Notes under the pieces: model-generated | Databases searched by the model: none | Told to the model about the DNA's origin: nothing | Seen by the model: the letters and a program-made list of their open reading frames with translations, nothing else | Shown: one piece after another, positions 1 to 7,331 of the stretch | Layout: each line of letters opens with the position of its first letter | How positions within the stretch are numbered: the stretch's first letter is position 1 | Position numbers and translations under genes: made by a program | NCBI GenBank assembly: GCA_002480565.1 | Contig: DLCK01000033.1 | Location: forward strand, 1-29,487 | DNA: 29,487 nucleotides | Origin: Phycisphaerales bacterium UBA7800 | GTDB taxonomy: Bacteria; Planctomycetota; Phycisphaerae; Phycisphaerales; Phycisphaeraceae | Reading direction: 5' to 3'

Positions 1-2
1 TC

Positions 3-407
3 GAGGCCGGAGGGAGTGAGCCTTCAGGCGAGCTCGCGACCGGAGGCCGATCCGTCGATGCGACAGCATCGATTTCGCCCGATCTGGATTTTGCGCAATC
101 TGTTCTTCCCCTGCTGATCCAATCAGCGCATCATGCCGGTTATACGCAAATCAAGACGCATGAAGAACAACACTGCATCAAGGTGCTACTGCTTGAATCT
201 GACATGCTCAATGATCCCCTGATCGTGACACTCGGACGATGCAGGGCTCATCAATATCAACCCAATCGGCGTCGCTGGTCTATTCCTAATCGACCACGTT
301 GGCGACGGTCGTTCTGTCACCTGCAAGACAAAATGTTCAAAGGCTGCGTTCCCGGCTGGCTTCGTCCCGGCTGTACGTCCTGCGGTCGCATCATTGAAGA
401 CAAATAA
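3..407 (+). CDS. 3' end of an unrecognised gene, cut by the window edge
   Basis: This frame is open from the first bases of the window to a TAA at 405-407, about 134 codons, so it is probably the end of a longer gene and not a short gene starting at the internal GTG at 183. The visible protein has an ordinary mixed sequence first, then a basic Arg/Trp/Pro-rich stretch, and a short Cys-rich end (CTSCGR) that could bind a metal. I do not recognise a family. It lies 63 bases upstream of the Rep gene on the same strand and so is probably element-borne. A chance open frame is possible because the basic segment has unusual composition. Confidence 0.4.
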   Translation, partial: EAGGSEPSGELATGGRSVDATASISPDLDFAQSVLPLLIQSAHHAGYTQIKTHEEQHCIKVLLLESDMLNDPLIVTLGRCRAHQYQPNRRRWSIPNRPRWRRSFCHLQDKMFKGCVPGWLRPGCTSCGRIIEDK

Positions 408-470
408 AAAACCGCTTCATGCACTGTTTGGCGACGGACACGATAAGCGGCAATGCAAAAGGGAAATCTA

Positions 471-1652
471 ATGCACACGGATTATAACACCATGATTCAT
501 CAGGCAGACAGCAGCACACGAGTGAACGGCACAGGGCGGACTGGAGCCCCTGTGCCGCTTCGCTCGGGTGATGCTGCACTCTTTGAAAGCATGAAGCAGG
601 AAGCCGAAGGCGTTTCGGCTCCTGCATCGCATTCGTCAGCAAGACCGTCCGACCAGCAGACCGAGCTGGTTGATCAATGCCCCCCATCTGTAATACGGGG
701 GGCAAAGTTACATGAGGCTGAAATTGGCATTGACTGGTTCCGATTCAGGATGCCGTTTAATCGCCTTCATCAAATCACGAATAGGTTGGCAAAGTACCTT
801 GGCAGCTATTACAGCAAACCGGGGATGTGGGGCTATCGTGAGCGATTCCAGTTTGCTTGTGGTGCTTTCGTCAACTTCACTGATGAACACCGTGAATGCT
901 GCATTGAACTGACTGGTAAAACCTGCCAATTGCTTGGCCATCAAATCCTCATGGAGTTGATGACATGGGCATATAGCCATTTCGCCAGGGCAACCCGAAT
1001 CGATATCCGTCTGGATTTCAAAGGCACTGATATCGGCCTGATTGATAACGTGTGCCAATCCTGCGAACGTCGGGAACTCTGCCGATGTCGTCGATGGCGT
1101 AAGATTGAGCAATTAAGTTCAAACGGTGAATACACCGGCTATAGCGTAGAACTCGGCAAGCGTGGCAAAGATGGTTCAGGCCGTTTGGTGCGTGTCTATG
1201 ACAAAGGACTGGAAACCAAAGAAAAACCCAAAGGTGAATGGGAAAGATGGGAAACCGAGTTTTCCGACGATGCAGCCAATCAAGTGTGTATGGAACTGAT
1301 CGCATCAGACAATTGGACACAATCAGCTGCTGAACTGGCATTGGGTGCAGTTGATTTCCGGGTCTATACCGGTGCTCGATCCCTCAAACGTCGGTCTATC
1401 GCTGACTGGTGGGCCAAACTCACTGCATCCATCAAACCCATCCTTGTCCGTATTAAGCGTGTCCACACAAACATAGACCGCTATGGCTCATGGCTCTGCC
1501 GAAGCGTCATGCCGACGCTGCACACCATCTCAAAACATACCGATCAATCTGTCGCTAACATCATTCTATTTTTCACTGGCAAACAGAACTTCGCAAAGGC
1601 TGTGTGTGATGCATCACCTGTTGTATGGGAATACATTGATATAACAGAATAG
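471..1652 (+). CDS. Rolling-circle replication initiation protein (Rep_trans family)
   Basis: The protein matches the replication initiation factor family (Rep_trans, as in RstA-type proteins of integrative elements and filamentous phages), which nicks a double-strand origin and starts rolling-circle replication of the excised circle. The features seen are an N-terminal beta segment IDWFRFRMP near residue 88 of this start, the strand ATRIDIRLDFKG near residue 173 typical of the fold, and VRVYDKGLE followed by WERWETEF, which holds the usual Tyr-Asp-Lys and Arg-x-Glu residues. A Cys-rich insert (CQSCERRELCRC) between them could bind zinc. I prefer the ATG at 471 because AAAAGGGA ends 8 bases before it; the ATG at 453 has no comparable site. 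The first 80 residues are low in recognisable structure. Together with the integrase this indicates an integrative element that replicates by rolling circle. Confidence 0.82.
   Translation: MHTDYNTMIHQADSSTRVNGTGRTGAPVPLRSGDAALFESMKQEAEGVSAPASHSSARPSDQQTELVDQCPPSVIRGAKLHEAEIGIDWFRFRMPFNRLHQITNRLAKYLGSYYSKPGMWGYRERFQFACGAFVNFTDEHRECCIELTGKTCQLLGHQILMELMTWAYSHFARATRIDIRLDFKGTDIGLIDNVCQSCERRELCRCRRWRKIEQLSSNGEYTGYSVELGKRGKDGSGRLVRVYDKGLETKEKPKGEWERWETEFSDDAANQVCMELIASDNWTQSAAELALGAVDFRVYTGARSLKRRSIADWWAKLTASIKPILVRIKRVHTNIDRYGSWLCRSVMPTLHTISKHTDQSVANIILFFTGKQNFAKAVCDASPVVWEYIDITE
528..556 (+). other. Perfect stem-loop in the 5' part of rep, possible double-strand origin
   Basis: GGCACAGGG (528-536) and CCCTGTGCC (548-556) form a perfect 9-bp stem with an 11-base loop. 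Rolling-circle replicons often keep the nick site in a hairpin close to or inside rep, so this is a candidate origin. It could equally be a chance palindrome or an mRNA structure; no known nick sequence was recognised. Confidence 0.3.
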
Positions 1653-1717
1653 AAAGTTATCGCTCTAACCAAATTCATATCCCTTGAATTTCAGTCGAAC
1701 AAAAAAAAAGTGATAAT

Positions 1718-3316
1718 TTAGCCAACAAGAACTGCGTCAAGCTTTTCAATTGCCAAAACAACATTTTGAACATCTTGAAGCTCAAATTCTGGCATATCTT
1801 CAGCATTATGATGAGTACCTTTATTCAAACAGGACCAAGTAGGACTCTGTCCGTTAATGCCGAGTAGCATTTGAAAAGATTCTACAATTTCATTTTTTCC
1901 TGGAATTTCCGCTTTGGAAGCACTTGTTTTTTTGCATAAATTTTCACACAAACTGCGGAGATCCCAAGGCAAAAATGGACTACGGCGAGAAACACTAATT
2001 AGAGGATCAGACTTATGGCTGTGTTTCCCATAATGTATCCAAGCCTTATCTGTTAAATATTCCAGTGCTCTTCTTGACGACATAAGACAATCTTTATACT
2101 CCCCATCATCAAGCAACGCCCTTGATGCCAATACATAATTCTTGGGTCTTTTCGGCGAATTAACTTGGATATGCCTTTGATCGCTGAGTGGAGAAAATAT
2201 GTATGTTTCTGCGGCTTCAGCAGCAGCTTTACCAATCAACTGCTGTGCTCTATTAAAAAAGTCTTCGCCATGTACAGCTAAAATTATTTGTTTATGCTTA
2301 AAGTAATCATCAACAAACAATGTTTCACGAATGGCCCCCCGGTGATCATCATCAATTGCATTAACAGGGTCATCGAAGATTAATATTGGGCAATTTTCTT
2401 TGATATTCTTAGCAGCTAAAACAGCCAAACCAACACAGCGTATGTGACCTTCACTTAACACATGTAATGCATCAAACATCTTATCGGGTTCTGGAATAAA
2501 AGATATTTTTAAACGCTCATGCTGCTGCAATGGCAGTTTAACAGATGCCAGCTTTTCACATTCAGGATCAAGTCTATTGAACGAGTTGTATAAATCAACC
2601 ACCTTATCTTCTAAATCTTCAACTAAACGAGCAGGCAATTCACTTGCATATTTTTGCAACAATTTTACAAATTGCGAGTATGATTCTGCTATCAATTTAT
2701 TATTTGCAACTACAGCAACTTCAGTCTGTGCTTGTTCAATAAGAGTTTTATTTTCCTTATCAAACTCAGCAAGAGCCTTTTTTGATTTATTTATCTCTTC
2801 ATTTTTTTGTTGCCTTCTAGTTTTCAATGCCGTAATTTTTTGTTCAATTTTACGATATTCGAGTAGCAAAACTCTTCTTTTATCACGTTCCTTAAGAAAA
2901 TTATCTATTCTCTGATCTTCACCTTCTAGCTCTCTAACTTGTTTTTCAATATCACCCCAATAAGTATTACCCTGATCCATTTCAGAAAAAAGTGAACACC
3001 ACCACGTTTTTTTATCAAGAGTTTCGAGTAAATTTTTACACTTTACAAGATTGTTTTCTGATTTAAAATATTTCAGGCAAGAATCTATTATGGATTCAAT
3101 TTGTACAAATAGCTCATTGAGTTTTTCATTAAGGCCATCAATTGTTGCCTGTAATTCTGCTAAATGTTGCAATTCTTTTAATTCCTCGGATGCGTTATCA
3201 AATGGATTGATTACGACTTGTCCAATCGGTGTTTTACACGCAGGGCAAAAAATCAGATTCAGCATCATGGAGGCTGACCACCGCCTCATATAACTTTTTG
3301 AACGATACCTTTTCAC
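1718..3316 (-). CDS. C-terminal part of a zinc-hook SMC/Rad50-like ATPase (frameshifted)
   Basis: This frame continues the gene at 3234-4355 after a frame change in a T6 run (plus positions 3247-3252). Real homology probably begins at the CPAC pair (residues 24-27 of the frame), a CxxC hook like that of Rad50. Long coiled coil follows (about 45-215). The second half of the ABC head has the signature LSEG (287-290), Walker B ILIFDDP with a following D-loop (311-321) and an H-loop His near 349. The last 140 residues contain R415-x3-E419 and a late LNKGTHH (497-503), resembling HEPN or PrrC/RloC-type anticodon nuclease motifs, but this is only suggestive. The DNA is AT-rich compared with its neighbours, which fits recently acquired cargo. 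Either it is a remnant or it is expressed through slippage or recoding. The first Met codons of this frame lie before the hook and need not be used. Confidence 0.72.
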   Translation of the reverse strand: MKRYRSKSYMRRWSASMMLNLIFCPACKTPIGQVVINPFDNASEELKELQHLAELQATIDGLNEKLNELFVQIESIIDSCLKYFKSENNLVKCKNLLETLDKKTWWCSLFSEMDQGNTYWGDIEKQVRELEGEDQRIDNFLKERDKRRVLLLEYRKIEQKITALKTRRQQKNEEINKSKKALAEFDKENKTLIEQAQTEVAVVANNKLIAESYSQFVKLLQKYASELPARLVEDLEDKVVDLYNSFNRLDPECEKLASVKLPLQQHERLKISFIPEPDKMFDALHVLSEGHIRCVGLAVLAAKNIKENCPILIFDDPVNAIDDDHRGAIRETLFVDDYFKHKQIILAVHGEDFFNRAQQLIGKAAAEAAETYIFSPLSDQRHIQVNSPKRPKNYVLASRALLDDGEYKDCLMSSRRALEYLTDKAWIHYGKHSHKSDPLISVSRRSPFLPWDLRSLCENLCKKTSASKAEIPGKNEIVESFQMLLGINGQSPTWSCLNKGTHHNAEDMPEFELQDVQNVVLAIEKLDAVLVG

Positions 3317-4355
3317 TGTTCTTGTTTAATGTTGCAAGTTTTTCTTCGAGATTTGTATATATAAGATCGATTTCACTCTTGTGGCTCATTAGCTCTTCAT
3401 AAGTCACATTGCATTTTGCAGGAACTTGAGCTTGCAAATCCGAATCCAATTTTGAAATTAATCCCTTCTCATCTTCATTACCCATTAGTTCAAATGCCGC
3501 TTGTTCGAATGAAGAACCTTTCCGATATTCTTCTGCAACTTCTAATTCTAATTTAGTTATAGCTTCAATATCTTCTCCGCTATTAGCTAACTGTTGTGTA
3601 TGCCCCGCAAGATCGAGACGTTTTTGTTTCAACAACTCCTGTTTGTTGCCGCTCAGATCAATATATTTAGGATCAAGAGATGGTGAGAAATTACGTACAA
3701 AGTTGTTGAAATTTTCCAATCCAAACAAAGTTGATATAAGTTCGGTCTGTTTTTGAGGAGCCAGAGAAGCAATACGAGAAAAGCTATCAATACGGTTTTT
3801 TTCAACAAAACAAAATCTATAAAATGGCTCATTTGCTTCAATAGGAGTATGATTTCCAGATAAATCAAGCGCTTCTATTTCAGGTTCTTCAAAAGAATCT
3901 GTAAATGCATTCTTCAAATAATGTGCATGGTTTCTGAAACGTTTATTCTCTGCTTCCTCAACATGACCAAGTAACCCATATTCTAACGCTTCACAAAAAC
4001 TCGATTTCCCAGAGCCATTTGGTCCATAAACCAAAACCAACGAACTTGCTAAATTAAATTCTTCCTGACGTGCAAATCCACGAAATGGTCCAACTCTCAA
4101 ATTTGCTAAACACTTAATACCTTGTTGCGTATCAGTCGCTTGATCAGAATATGTGTGTAAGACAGAAGTAACAGTTTCCCAATCCCTTTCAGCCAATTCA
4201 ATGATCTTTTTAATTCGATGCCCATGAGAAGTGGAGAGAGGAACAATGTCATCTAAATTGTCAAGAATCAGATTCGCCATCTTGCGAACATTTTCTGGGG
4301 TTGTTTCATCTAACGTTTGTAAAAAACGCATGTATTCATCCCGGATCATTTTCAT
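3234..4355 (-). CDS. N-terminal part of a zinc-hook SMC/Rad50-like ATPase (frameshifted)
   Basis: The protein has about 80 leading residues, then the first half of an ABC ATPase head: a Rad50/RecF-like strand (LRVGPFRGF, 86-94), Walker A GPNGSGKSS at 111-119, a Q-loop-like FCFVEKNRID and then coiled coil to the end. It stops at FLPCV just where the other frame reads FCPAC, so one surplus T in the coding-strand T6 run ends it. Without that base the two frames join into one protein of about 878 residues with the CxxC hook in the middle of the coiled coil. A second ATG at 4349 has AAAGAG six bases upstream and may be the true start. Such stand-alone ATPases on mobile elements are often anti-phage genes; that role here is inferred. 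Confidence 0.75.
   Translation of the reverse strand: MKMIRDEYMRFLQTLDETTPENVRKMANLILDNLDDIVPLSTSHGHRIKKIIELAERDWETVTSVLHTYSDQATDTQQGIKCLANLRVGPFRGFARQEEFNLASSLVLVYGPNGSGKSSFCEALEYGLLGHVEEAENKRFRNHAHYLKNAFTDSFEEPEIEALDLSGNHTPIEANEPFYRFCFVEKNRIDSFSRIASLAPQKQTELISTLFGLENFNNFVRNFSPSLDPKYIDLSGNKQELLKQKRLDLAGHTQQLANSGEDIEAITKLELEVAEEYRKGSSFEQAAFELMGNEDEKGLISKLDSDLQAQVPAKCNVTYEELMSHKSEIDLIYTNLEEKLATLNKNSEKVSFKKLYEAVVSLHDAESDFLPCV
3247..3252 (-). other. T6 frameshift site in the zinc-hook ATPase gene
   Basis: The coding strand reads GAT TTT TTG CCC TGC in the upstream frame. Dropping one T gives GAT TTT TGC CCT GCG TGT, which restores D-F-C-P-A-C and the downstream frame. The position is exact because the conserved CPAC hook begins within three codons of the run. 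Confidence 0.8.
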
Positions 4356-4469
4356 CTCTTTCTAAAAACAATATTGACATGAACAAACCATTCCGCATAC
4401 AACCAACTATAAATTATACACATAAGATCAAAACTAGTAATTCGGCCAATCACAAAATACTGTTTATTT

Positions 4470-4487
4470 TGTCAATTCAAATTGACA
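4470..4487. promoter_or_regulatory. Palindromic operator over the -35 of the int operon
   Basis: TGTCAATT-CA-AATTGACA is a perfect 8-bp inverted repeat. Its right half contains TTGACA (4482-4487), which is followed after 17 bases by TAAGCT (4505-4510), so it would cover the -35 box of the operon that starts at 4531. The first gene of that operon is a ribbon-helix-helix protein, so autorepression is the simplest reading. A single TTGACATG also occurs near 4373 between this site and the divergent ATPase gene. Confidence 0.55.
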
Positions 4488-4510
4488 TGCTTATTAAGCT
4501 GCATTAAGCT
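4482..4510 (+). promoter_or_regulatory. Sigma-70-type promoter of the rhh-int operon
   Basis: TTGACA at 4482-4487, 17-base spacer, TAAGCT at 4505-4510. The -35 box is perfect, the -10 box is weak. The ATG at 4531 follows with AAAAGGA as its ribosome binding site. Confidence 0.45.
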
Positions 4511-4530
4511 TTATTCAAAAGGAAATCCAT

Positions 4531-4851
4531 ATGGGTGGTGAACTCAAAAACAGAACACGATTGTCAATCACGCTGAAAAACGACCTTGCCGAGCGTGTGC
4601 GTCAATTGGCCAGTGATGACAGAACTTCAATTTCAAACGTCATCGAATCAATCATTGCTCGCCACATTGAGCACGCTGAGTTGAAATCGAGATTTACTCA
4701 TGACCCACTGGCTGGTGGTCTAATCGAACAACTGCTAACGCCTGAAAACCTTGAACGTGCAGCAAAGATTGTTGGTGACAAGACATTGAAAAACGACTTG
4801 TTGTCGAAACGTGAAGAAGCTCTAAAGAAATCATCCGGGAGGAAAAAATGA
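4531..4851 (+). CDS. Ribbon-helix-helix (CopG/Arc-type) DNA-binding protein
   Basis: A 106-residue protein. Residues 8-45 (TRLSITLKNDLAERVRQLA, then SISNVIESIIARHIE) have the strand-helix-helix pattern of ribbon-helix-helix regulators: an Arg/Ser/Thr strand that enters the major groove and two helices that dimerise. The C-terminal half is charged and unassigned. AAAAGGA stands 7 bases before the ATG. It is the first gene of a four-gene operon ending in the integrase, with an ATGA overlap into the next gene, and a perfect palindrome covers the operon promoter. It is therefore probably the repressor that keeps the element integrated, or an antitoxin-like regulator; the first fits better because the following gene does not resemble a toxin. 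Confidence 0.72.
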   Translation: MGGELKNRTRLSITLKNDLAERVRQLASDDRTSISNVIESIIARHIEHAELKSRFTHDPLAGGLIEQLLTPENLERAAKIVGDKTLKNDLLSKREEALKKSSGRKK

Positions 4852-5573
4852 GCTGGCAATTACTTGATGATCTGGAAATTCTATATCGCCTCAAGGAAAG
4901 CACGGTTACTTGTCGCAGAGGTTTATTTCTCAACGATCCGAATAAGCCGCCACAAACCACTGTGGATATTCAAGCATTTTACAAAATGTCCAATCTTGAA
5001 CGGATTGATACCCCCTATCCAATCAAGCTGGAAATCCATGCATACGATACAACTCCTCTTGCAGCAGCAGTCATAGATGCAAACAATCAAAAGCTATTTG
5101 GTTGCTATGTCTGGGACGGATCAGGAGGCAGCATTACGAATGCATCAGATCAAAGATTGATTCTTCTTGCAGATTACTTACATGCCTATATTTACAATGA
5201 TGAACAACCAGACCCAGCAGAATACAACTCTGAGGAAACTTGTTCATGCTGCGGTGACGTGTATCAATCATCAAGACCTGATGGTGGTGCAGCGGTAGAA
5301 ATGCAATTGAACGACAACAGTCGTTCTGAAGGCCATGAAATACAGCAAAGTGAATTCATGACCATGATTGGCCAATATGCCACAGAAGAACAAATACGCA
5401 GCTTTTTCCATGCTATAAGCAAAGACTATACACCAACAGGAGAGCTTCATTTTGTTCGTGTCAAAGGTCAAGGTAATCATGAATCACTGATGATTTCAGT
5501 TATGAATTCAGAAAAAAAGCGAATGTACGTGTTTCCCGATGGTTCAATCGATGTGTTTGCAGAGTTGGGATAA
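4848..5573 (+). CDS. Unrecognised 241-residue element protein
   Basis: The start ATG overlaps the stop of the RHH gene (ATGA), so the two are translationally coupled. I recognise no family. No signal peptide or membrane segment is visible. The N-terminal 115 residues look like a mixed alpha/beta domain (YPIKLEIHAYD, LFGCYVWDGSGG); a Cys cluster CSCCG (132-136) sits in an acidic linker; residues 165-241 look like a second small domain ending in a beta-rich segment (LHFVRVKGQGN, KRMYVFPDGSIDVF). Position between a regulator and an excisionase suggests a role in element maintenance or transfer, but the sequence itself does not show one. Confidence 0.6.
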   Translation: MSWQLLDDLEILYRLKESTVTCRRGLFLNDPNKPPQTTVDIQAFYKMSNLERIDTPYPIKLEIHAYDTTPLAAAVIDANNQKLFGCYVWDGSGGSITNASDQRLILLADYLHAYIYNDEQPDPAEYNSEETCSCCGDVYQSSRPDGGAAVEMQLNDNSRSEGHEIQQSEFMTMIGQYATEEQIRSFFHAISKDYTPTGELHFVRVKGQGNHESLMISVMNSEKKRMYVFPDGSIDVFAELG

Positions 5574-5576
5574 ATA

Positions 5577-5777
5577 ATGTCAGACGAAAAAATTGACAAG
5601 TTGATATGGCTTAAAGAAGTCGGCCAGATGATTGGCGGATACAGCAAACGGACTGTCGAGCGCATGATTAAAGCTGGCGAACTGCCCGAAGCGGTGTATG
5701 TGCGGAAGCGTGCGTGTTTGCCTGAGTCAGTGGTGATTGATTACATCGAACGTCAGAAGCAGGAGGCTTCGCAATGA
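5577..5777 (+). CDS. AlpA/MerR-like excisionase or small HTH regulator
   Basis: A 66-residue protein with a winged-helix/HTH of the AlpA-excisionase type: WLKEVGQMIGGYSKRTVERMIKAGELPEAVYV, followed by a basic wing and a short helix. Such proteins bind and bend attachment sites to drive excision, or act as phage-type activators. It begins 3 bases after the previous stop and its last codons overlap the integrase start (ATGA at 5774-5777), so its production is tied to the integrase. This is the expected xis-int pair of an integrated element. Confidence 0.75.
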   Translation: MSDEKIDKLIWLKEVGQMIGGYSKRTVERMIKAGELPEAVYVRKRACLPESVVIDYIERQKQEASQ

Positions 5778-7120
5778 TTCAGTTTGTGTATCTGCCCAAT
5801 CGTAAAAAGGTCGTCAAGTTCAAACGATCCAAGGAGAATTACCGGGGACGCTATAAGCTGGATGGCCAGAAGAAGCCAACCGACATTTCCCTGTACACCA
5901 CCGATAAACGTGTCGCTGAACAGAAGCTTGAAAAGATTGTTCAGGAAGCTCAGCAGGAACAAGCCGGGATCATTGCACCCAAGGAAATGCGGGACGCTGC
6001 TGGGACTCCTGTGGCTGAGCATCTGGCCAACTTCGTAGCTGATCTGAAAACCAAGGGACGTGCCAAGAAGCATTACAGCCTTACACAGTCCAGAGGCGAA
6101 AGGCTGATTGATGAATGTAGTTGGCAGCATTTGAAAGATATCACGTCGCACAGCTTTTTGTCCTGGCGTGCAAAGCAAAAGAAGCTTTCAGCCAAATCAC
6201 TGAATGAATATCTGATAGCAATCAATTCGATGCTCAACTGGTTGCAAAAGCACAATTGCATTTTGGCTAACCCACTGGCTAATGTTGAGAAGGTCAGTAC
6301 CGTAGGCAAGGAAACATTTAAGCGACGCGCTTTAACCGATGATGAAGTTAAACGCCTGCTTGAAGTATCCGAAGCACGTAGGCCGATCTATCTAACCGCC
6401 CTGCTCACAGGTTTACGTCGAAAAGAAATTAACAGTCTGGTTTGTGCGGACTTCAGCCTGTATACGGACAAGCCAACCATCAGCCTTCGAGCTGAGAACG
6501 CCAAGAATGACAAAGCAGCTGTTTTTCAGTTGCGTGCCGATCTTGCATCTGAATTACGGAAGATCATCCCGGCCAACGCCAAACCCACCAGCAAGCCTTG
6601 GAAGATGCCAAGATCGGAAGCGGTCAAGCGTGACCTGATTAGAGCAGGAATTGAGTTGGAGGACGCCAGAGGCCGCCGGGTGGACTTCCACGCCCTACGC
6701 CATACGCTAGGGACGAATCTGGCACGTGCTGGTGTCGCTCCACGTGTGGCCATGGAAATCATGCGTCACAGCGATATGCGGCTAACGATGAAGATTTATA
6801 CCGATGAGGGTATGCTGCCGACTGCACCTGCATTTGCGGGACTTCCCCAATACATGGACATGCTTGAGCTGGATAAGTCGGAAGAAGCAAAAAAGCGCTC
6901 ACATGATCTGCAAAAGCGCTCACAAAAACCGGTCTCGGACTGTCATTCTGAGTCCGCGTCTGTCGCAGTTGTTGAAGGGGCTAAAAATGAAAAAAGCCCT
7001 GAAAAACAGGGCTTTAGTCAAAGTTTGTCGCAGTCTGACGGGGTTTGTCAGAAAGCATTGTTTAACGAGAGTGACGGGGCTCGAACCCGCAACCTCTGGA
7101 TCGACAGTCCAGTGCTCTAA
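5774..7120 (+). CDS. Tyrosine-recombinase integrase ending inside tRNA-Asp
   Basis: A 448-residue phage-type integrase. It has an N-terminal arm-binding region (1-75), a core-binding SAM-like domain (about 76-170) and a catalytic domain (about 185-350). The catalytic residues are visible: R215 in TGLRRKE, H306 and R309 in HALRHT, H332 in RHSDMR and the nucleophile Y342 in IYTDEG. After the catalytic domain comes an atypical 90-residue polar tail, and the last 18 residues (431-448) are the antisense translation of the tRNA-Asp gene, with the stop codon at 7118-7120 inside the tRNA. The integrase therefore sits directly at the attachment site and its C-terminus depends on the junction. Two in-frame copies of AAAAGCGCTCACA, 21 bases apart (6891 and 6912), lie in the tail. 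Confidence 0.92.
   Translation: MIQFVYLPNRKKVVKFKRSKENYRGRYKLDGQKKPTDISLYTTDKRVAEQKLEKIVQEAQQEQAGIIAPKEMRDAAGTPVAEHLANFVADLKTKGRAKKHYSLTQSRGERLIDECSWQHLKDITSHSFLSWRAKQKKLSAKSLNEYLIAINSMLNWLQKHNCILANPLANVEKVSTVGKETFKRRALTDDEVKRLLEVSEARRPIYLTALLTGLRRKEINSLVCADFSLYTDKPTISLRAENAKNDKAAVFQLRADLASELRKIIPANAKPTSKPWKMPRSEAVKRDLIRAGIELEDARGRRVDFHALRHTLGTNLARAGVAPRVAMEIMRHSDMRLTMKIYTDEGMLPTAPAFAGLPQYMDMLELDKSEEAKKRSHDLQKRSQKPVSDCHSESASVAVVEGAKNEKSPEKQGFSQSLSQSDGVCQKALFNESDGARTRNLWIDSPVL
6990..7015 (-). terminator. Rho-independent terminator downstream of tRNA-Asp, inside int
   Basis: On the minus strand AAAGCCCTG and CAGGGCTTT pair around a T5 loop, followed by a T6 tract (plus A6 at 6990-6995). It lies 51 bases after the tRNA 3' end and would stop tRNA transcription before it runs antisense through the integrase. 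The same bases encode part of the integrase tail. Confidence 0.65.
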
Positions 7121-7139
7121 CCAATTGAGCTACACTCCC
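7066..7139 (-). tRNA. tRNA-Asp (anticodon GTC), attachment site of the element
   Basis: The minus strand folds into a full cloverleaf: acceptor GGGAGTG/CACTCTC with one G-U, D arm GCTC/GAGC, anticodon stem CTGGA/TCCAG with loop CTGTCGA (anticodon GTC, aspartate), and T arm GCGGG/CCCGT with loop TTCGAGC. The discriminator is G and CCA is not encoded. The integrase gene overlaps its 3' half, as expected for insertion at a tRNA 3' end that rebuilds the gene. Confidence 0.95.
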
Positions 7140-7173
7140 TTGCTCGACAACTGTCATGCAGTTGGGAGATGAG

Positions 7174-7203
7174 ATAATGTAAGGATTTCAAAATGTTTGT
7201 CAA
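7174..7203 (-). promoter_or_regulatory. Promoter of tRNA-Asp
   Basis: On the minus strand TTGACA (7198-7203) is followed after 18 bases by CATTAT (7174-7179), with transcription expected to begin about 27 bases before the tRNA 5' end at 7139. A perfect -35 and 4 of 6 bases in the -10. Confidence 0.6.
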
Positions 7204-7331
7204 GTTGGCAGGCCAGTTTTCAACATCATTTTTGAACTTTTTTTACACAACCTTCAAAATCAACTTTTGAAATCTTGATCGTCAACAGGTTATGAACCAT
7301 CCAGTATTTAGCTGGTCATCAAGTAATTGAC

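Noticed and set aside
1..450. Search for a direct repeat of the tRNA-Asp 3' end as second attachment site
   Set aside because: No matching stretch is seen here; the left end of the element is probably outside the window.
708..1112. Minus-strand frame inside rep
   Set aside because: The Rep_trans motifs are on the plus strand and this frame has no recognisable features.
1656..1717. AAATTCA/TGAATTT hairpin and A9 tract between rep and the ATPase gene
   Set aside because: The stem is short and AT-only, and the tract is on the wrong side for the minus-strand gene; not a convincing terminator.
6891..6924. Two AAAAGCGCTCACA copies as a start of a repeat array
   Set aside because: Only two in-frame copies inside the integrase tail; too few for any array or CRISPR. 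No CRISPR array was seen anywhere in the window.
6804..7172. Frame reading through the tRNA with LEPATSGSTVQ
   Set aside because: It is a shadow of the integrase gene; the familiar GLEPATS tail is only the antisense translation of a tRNA.
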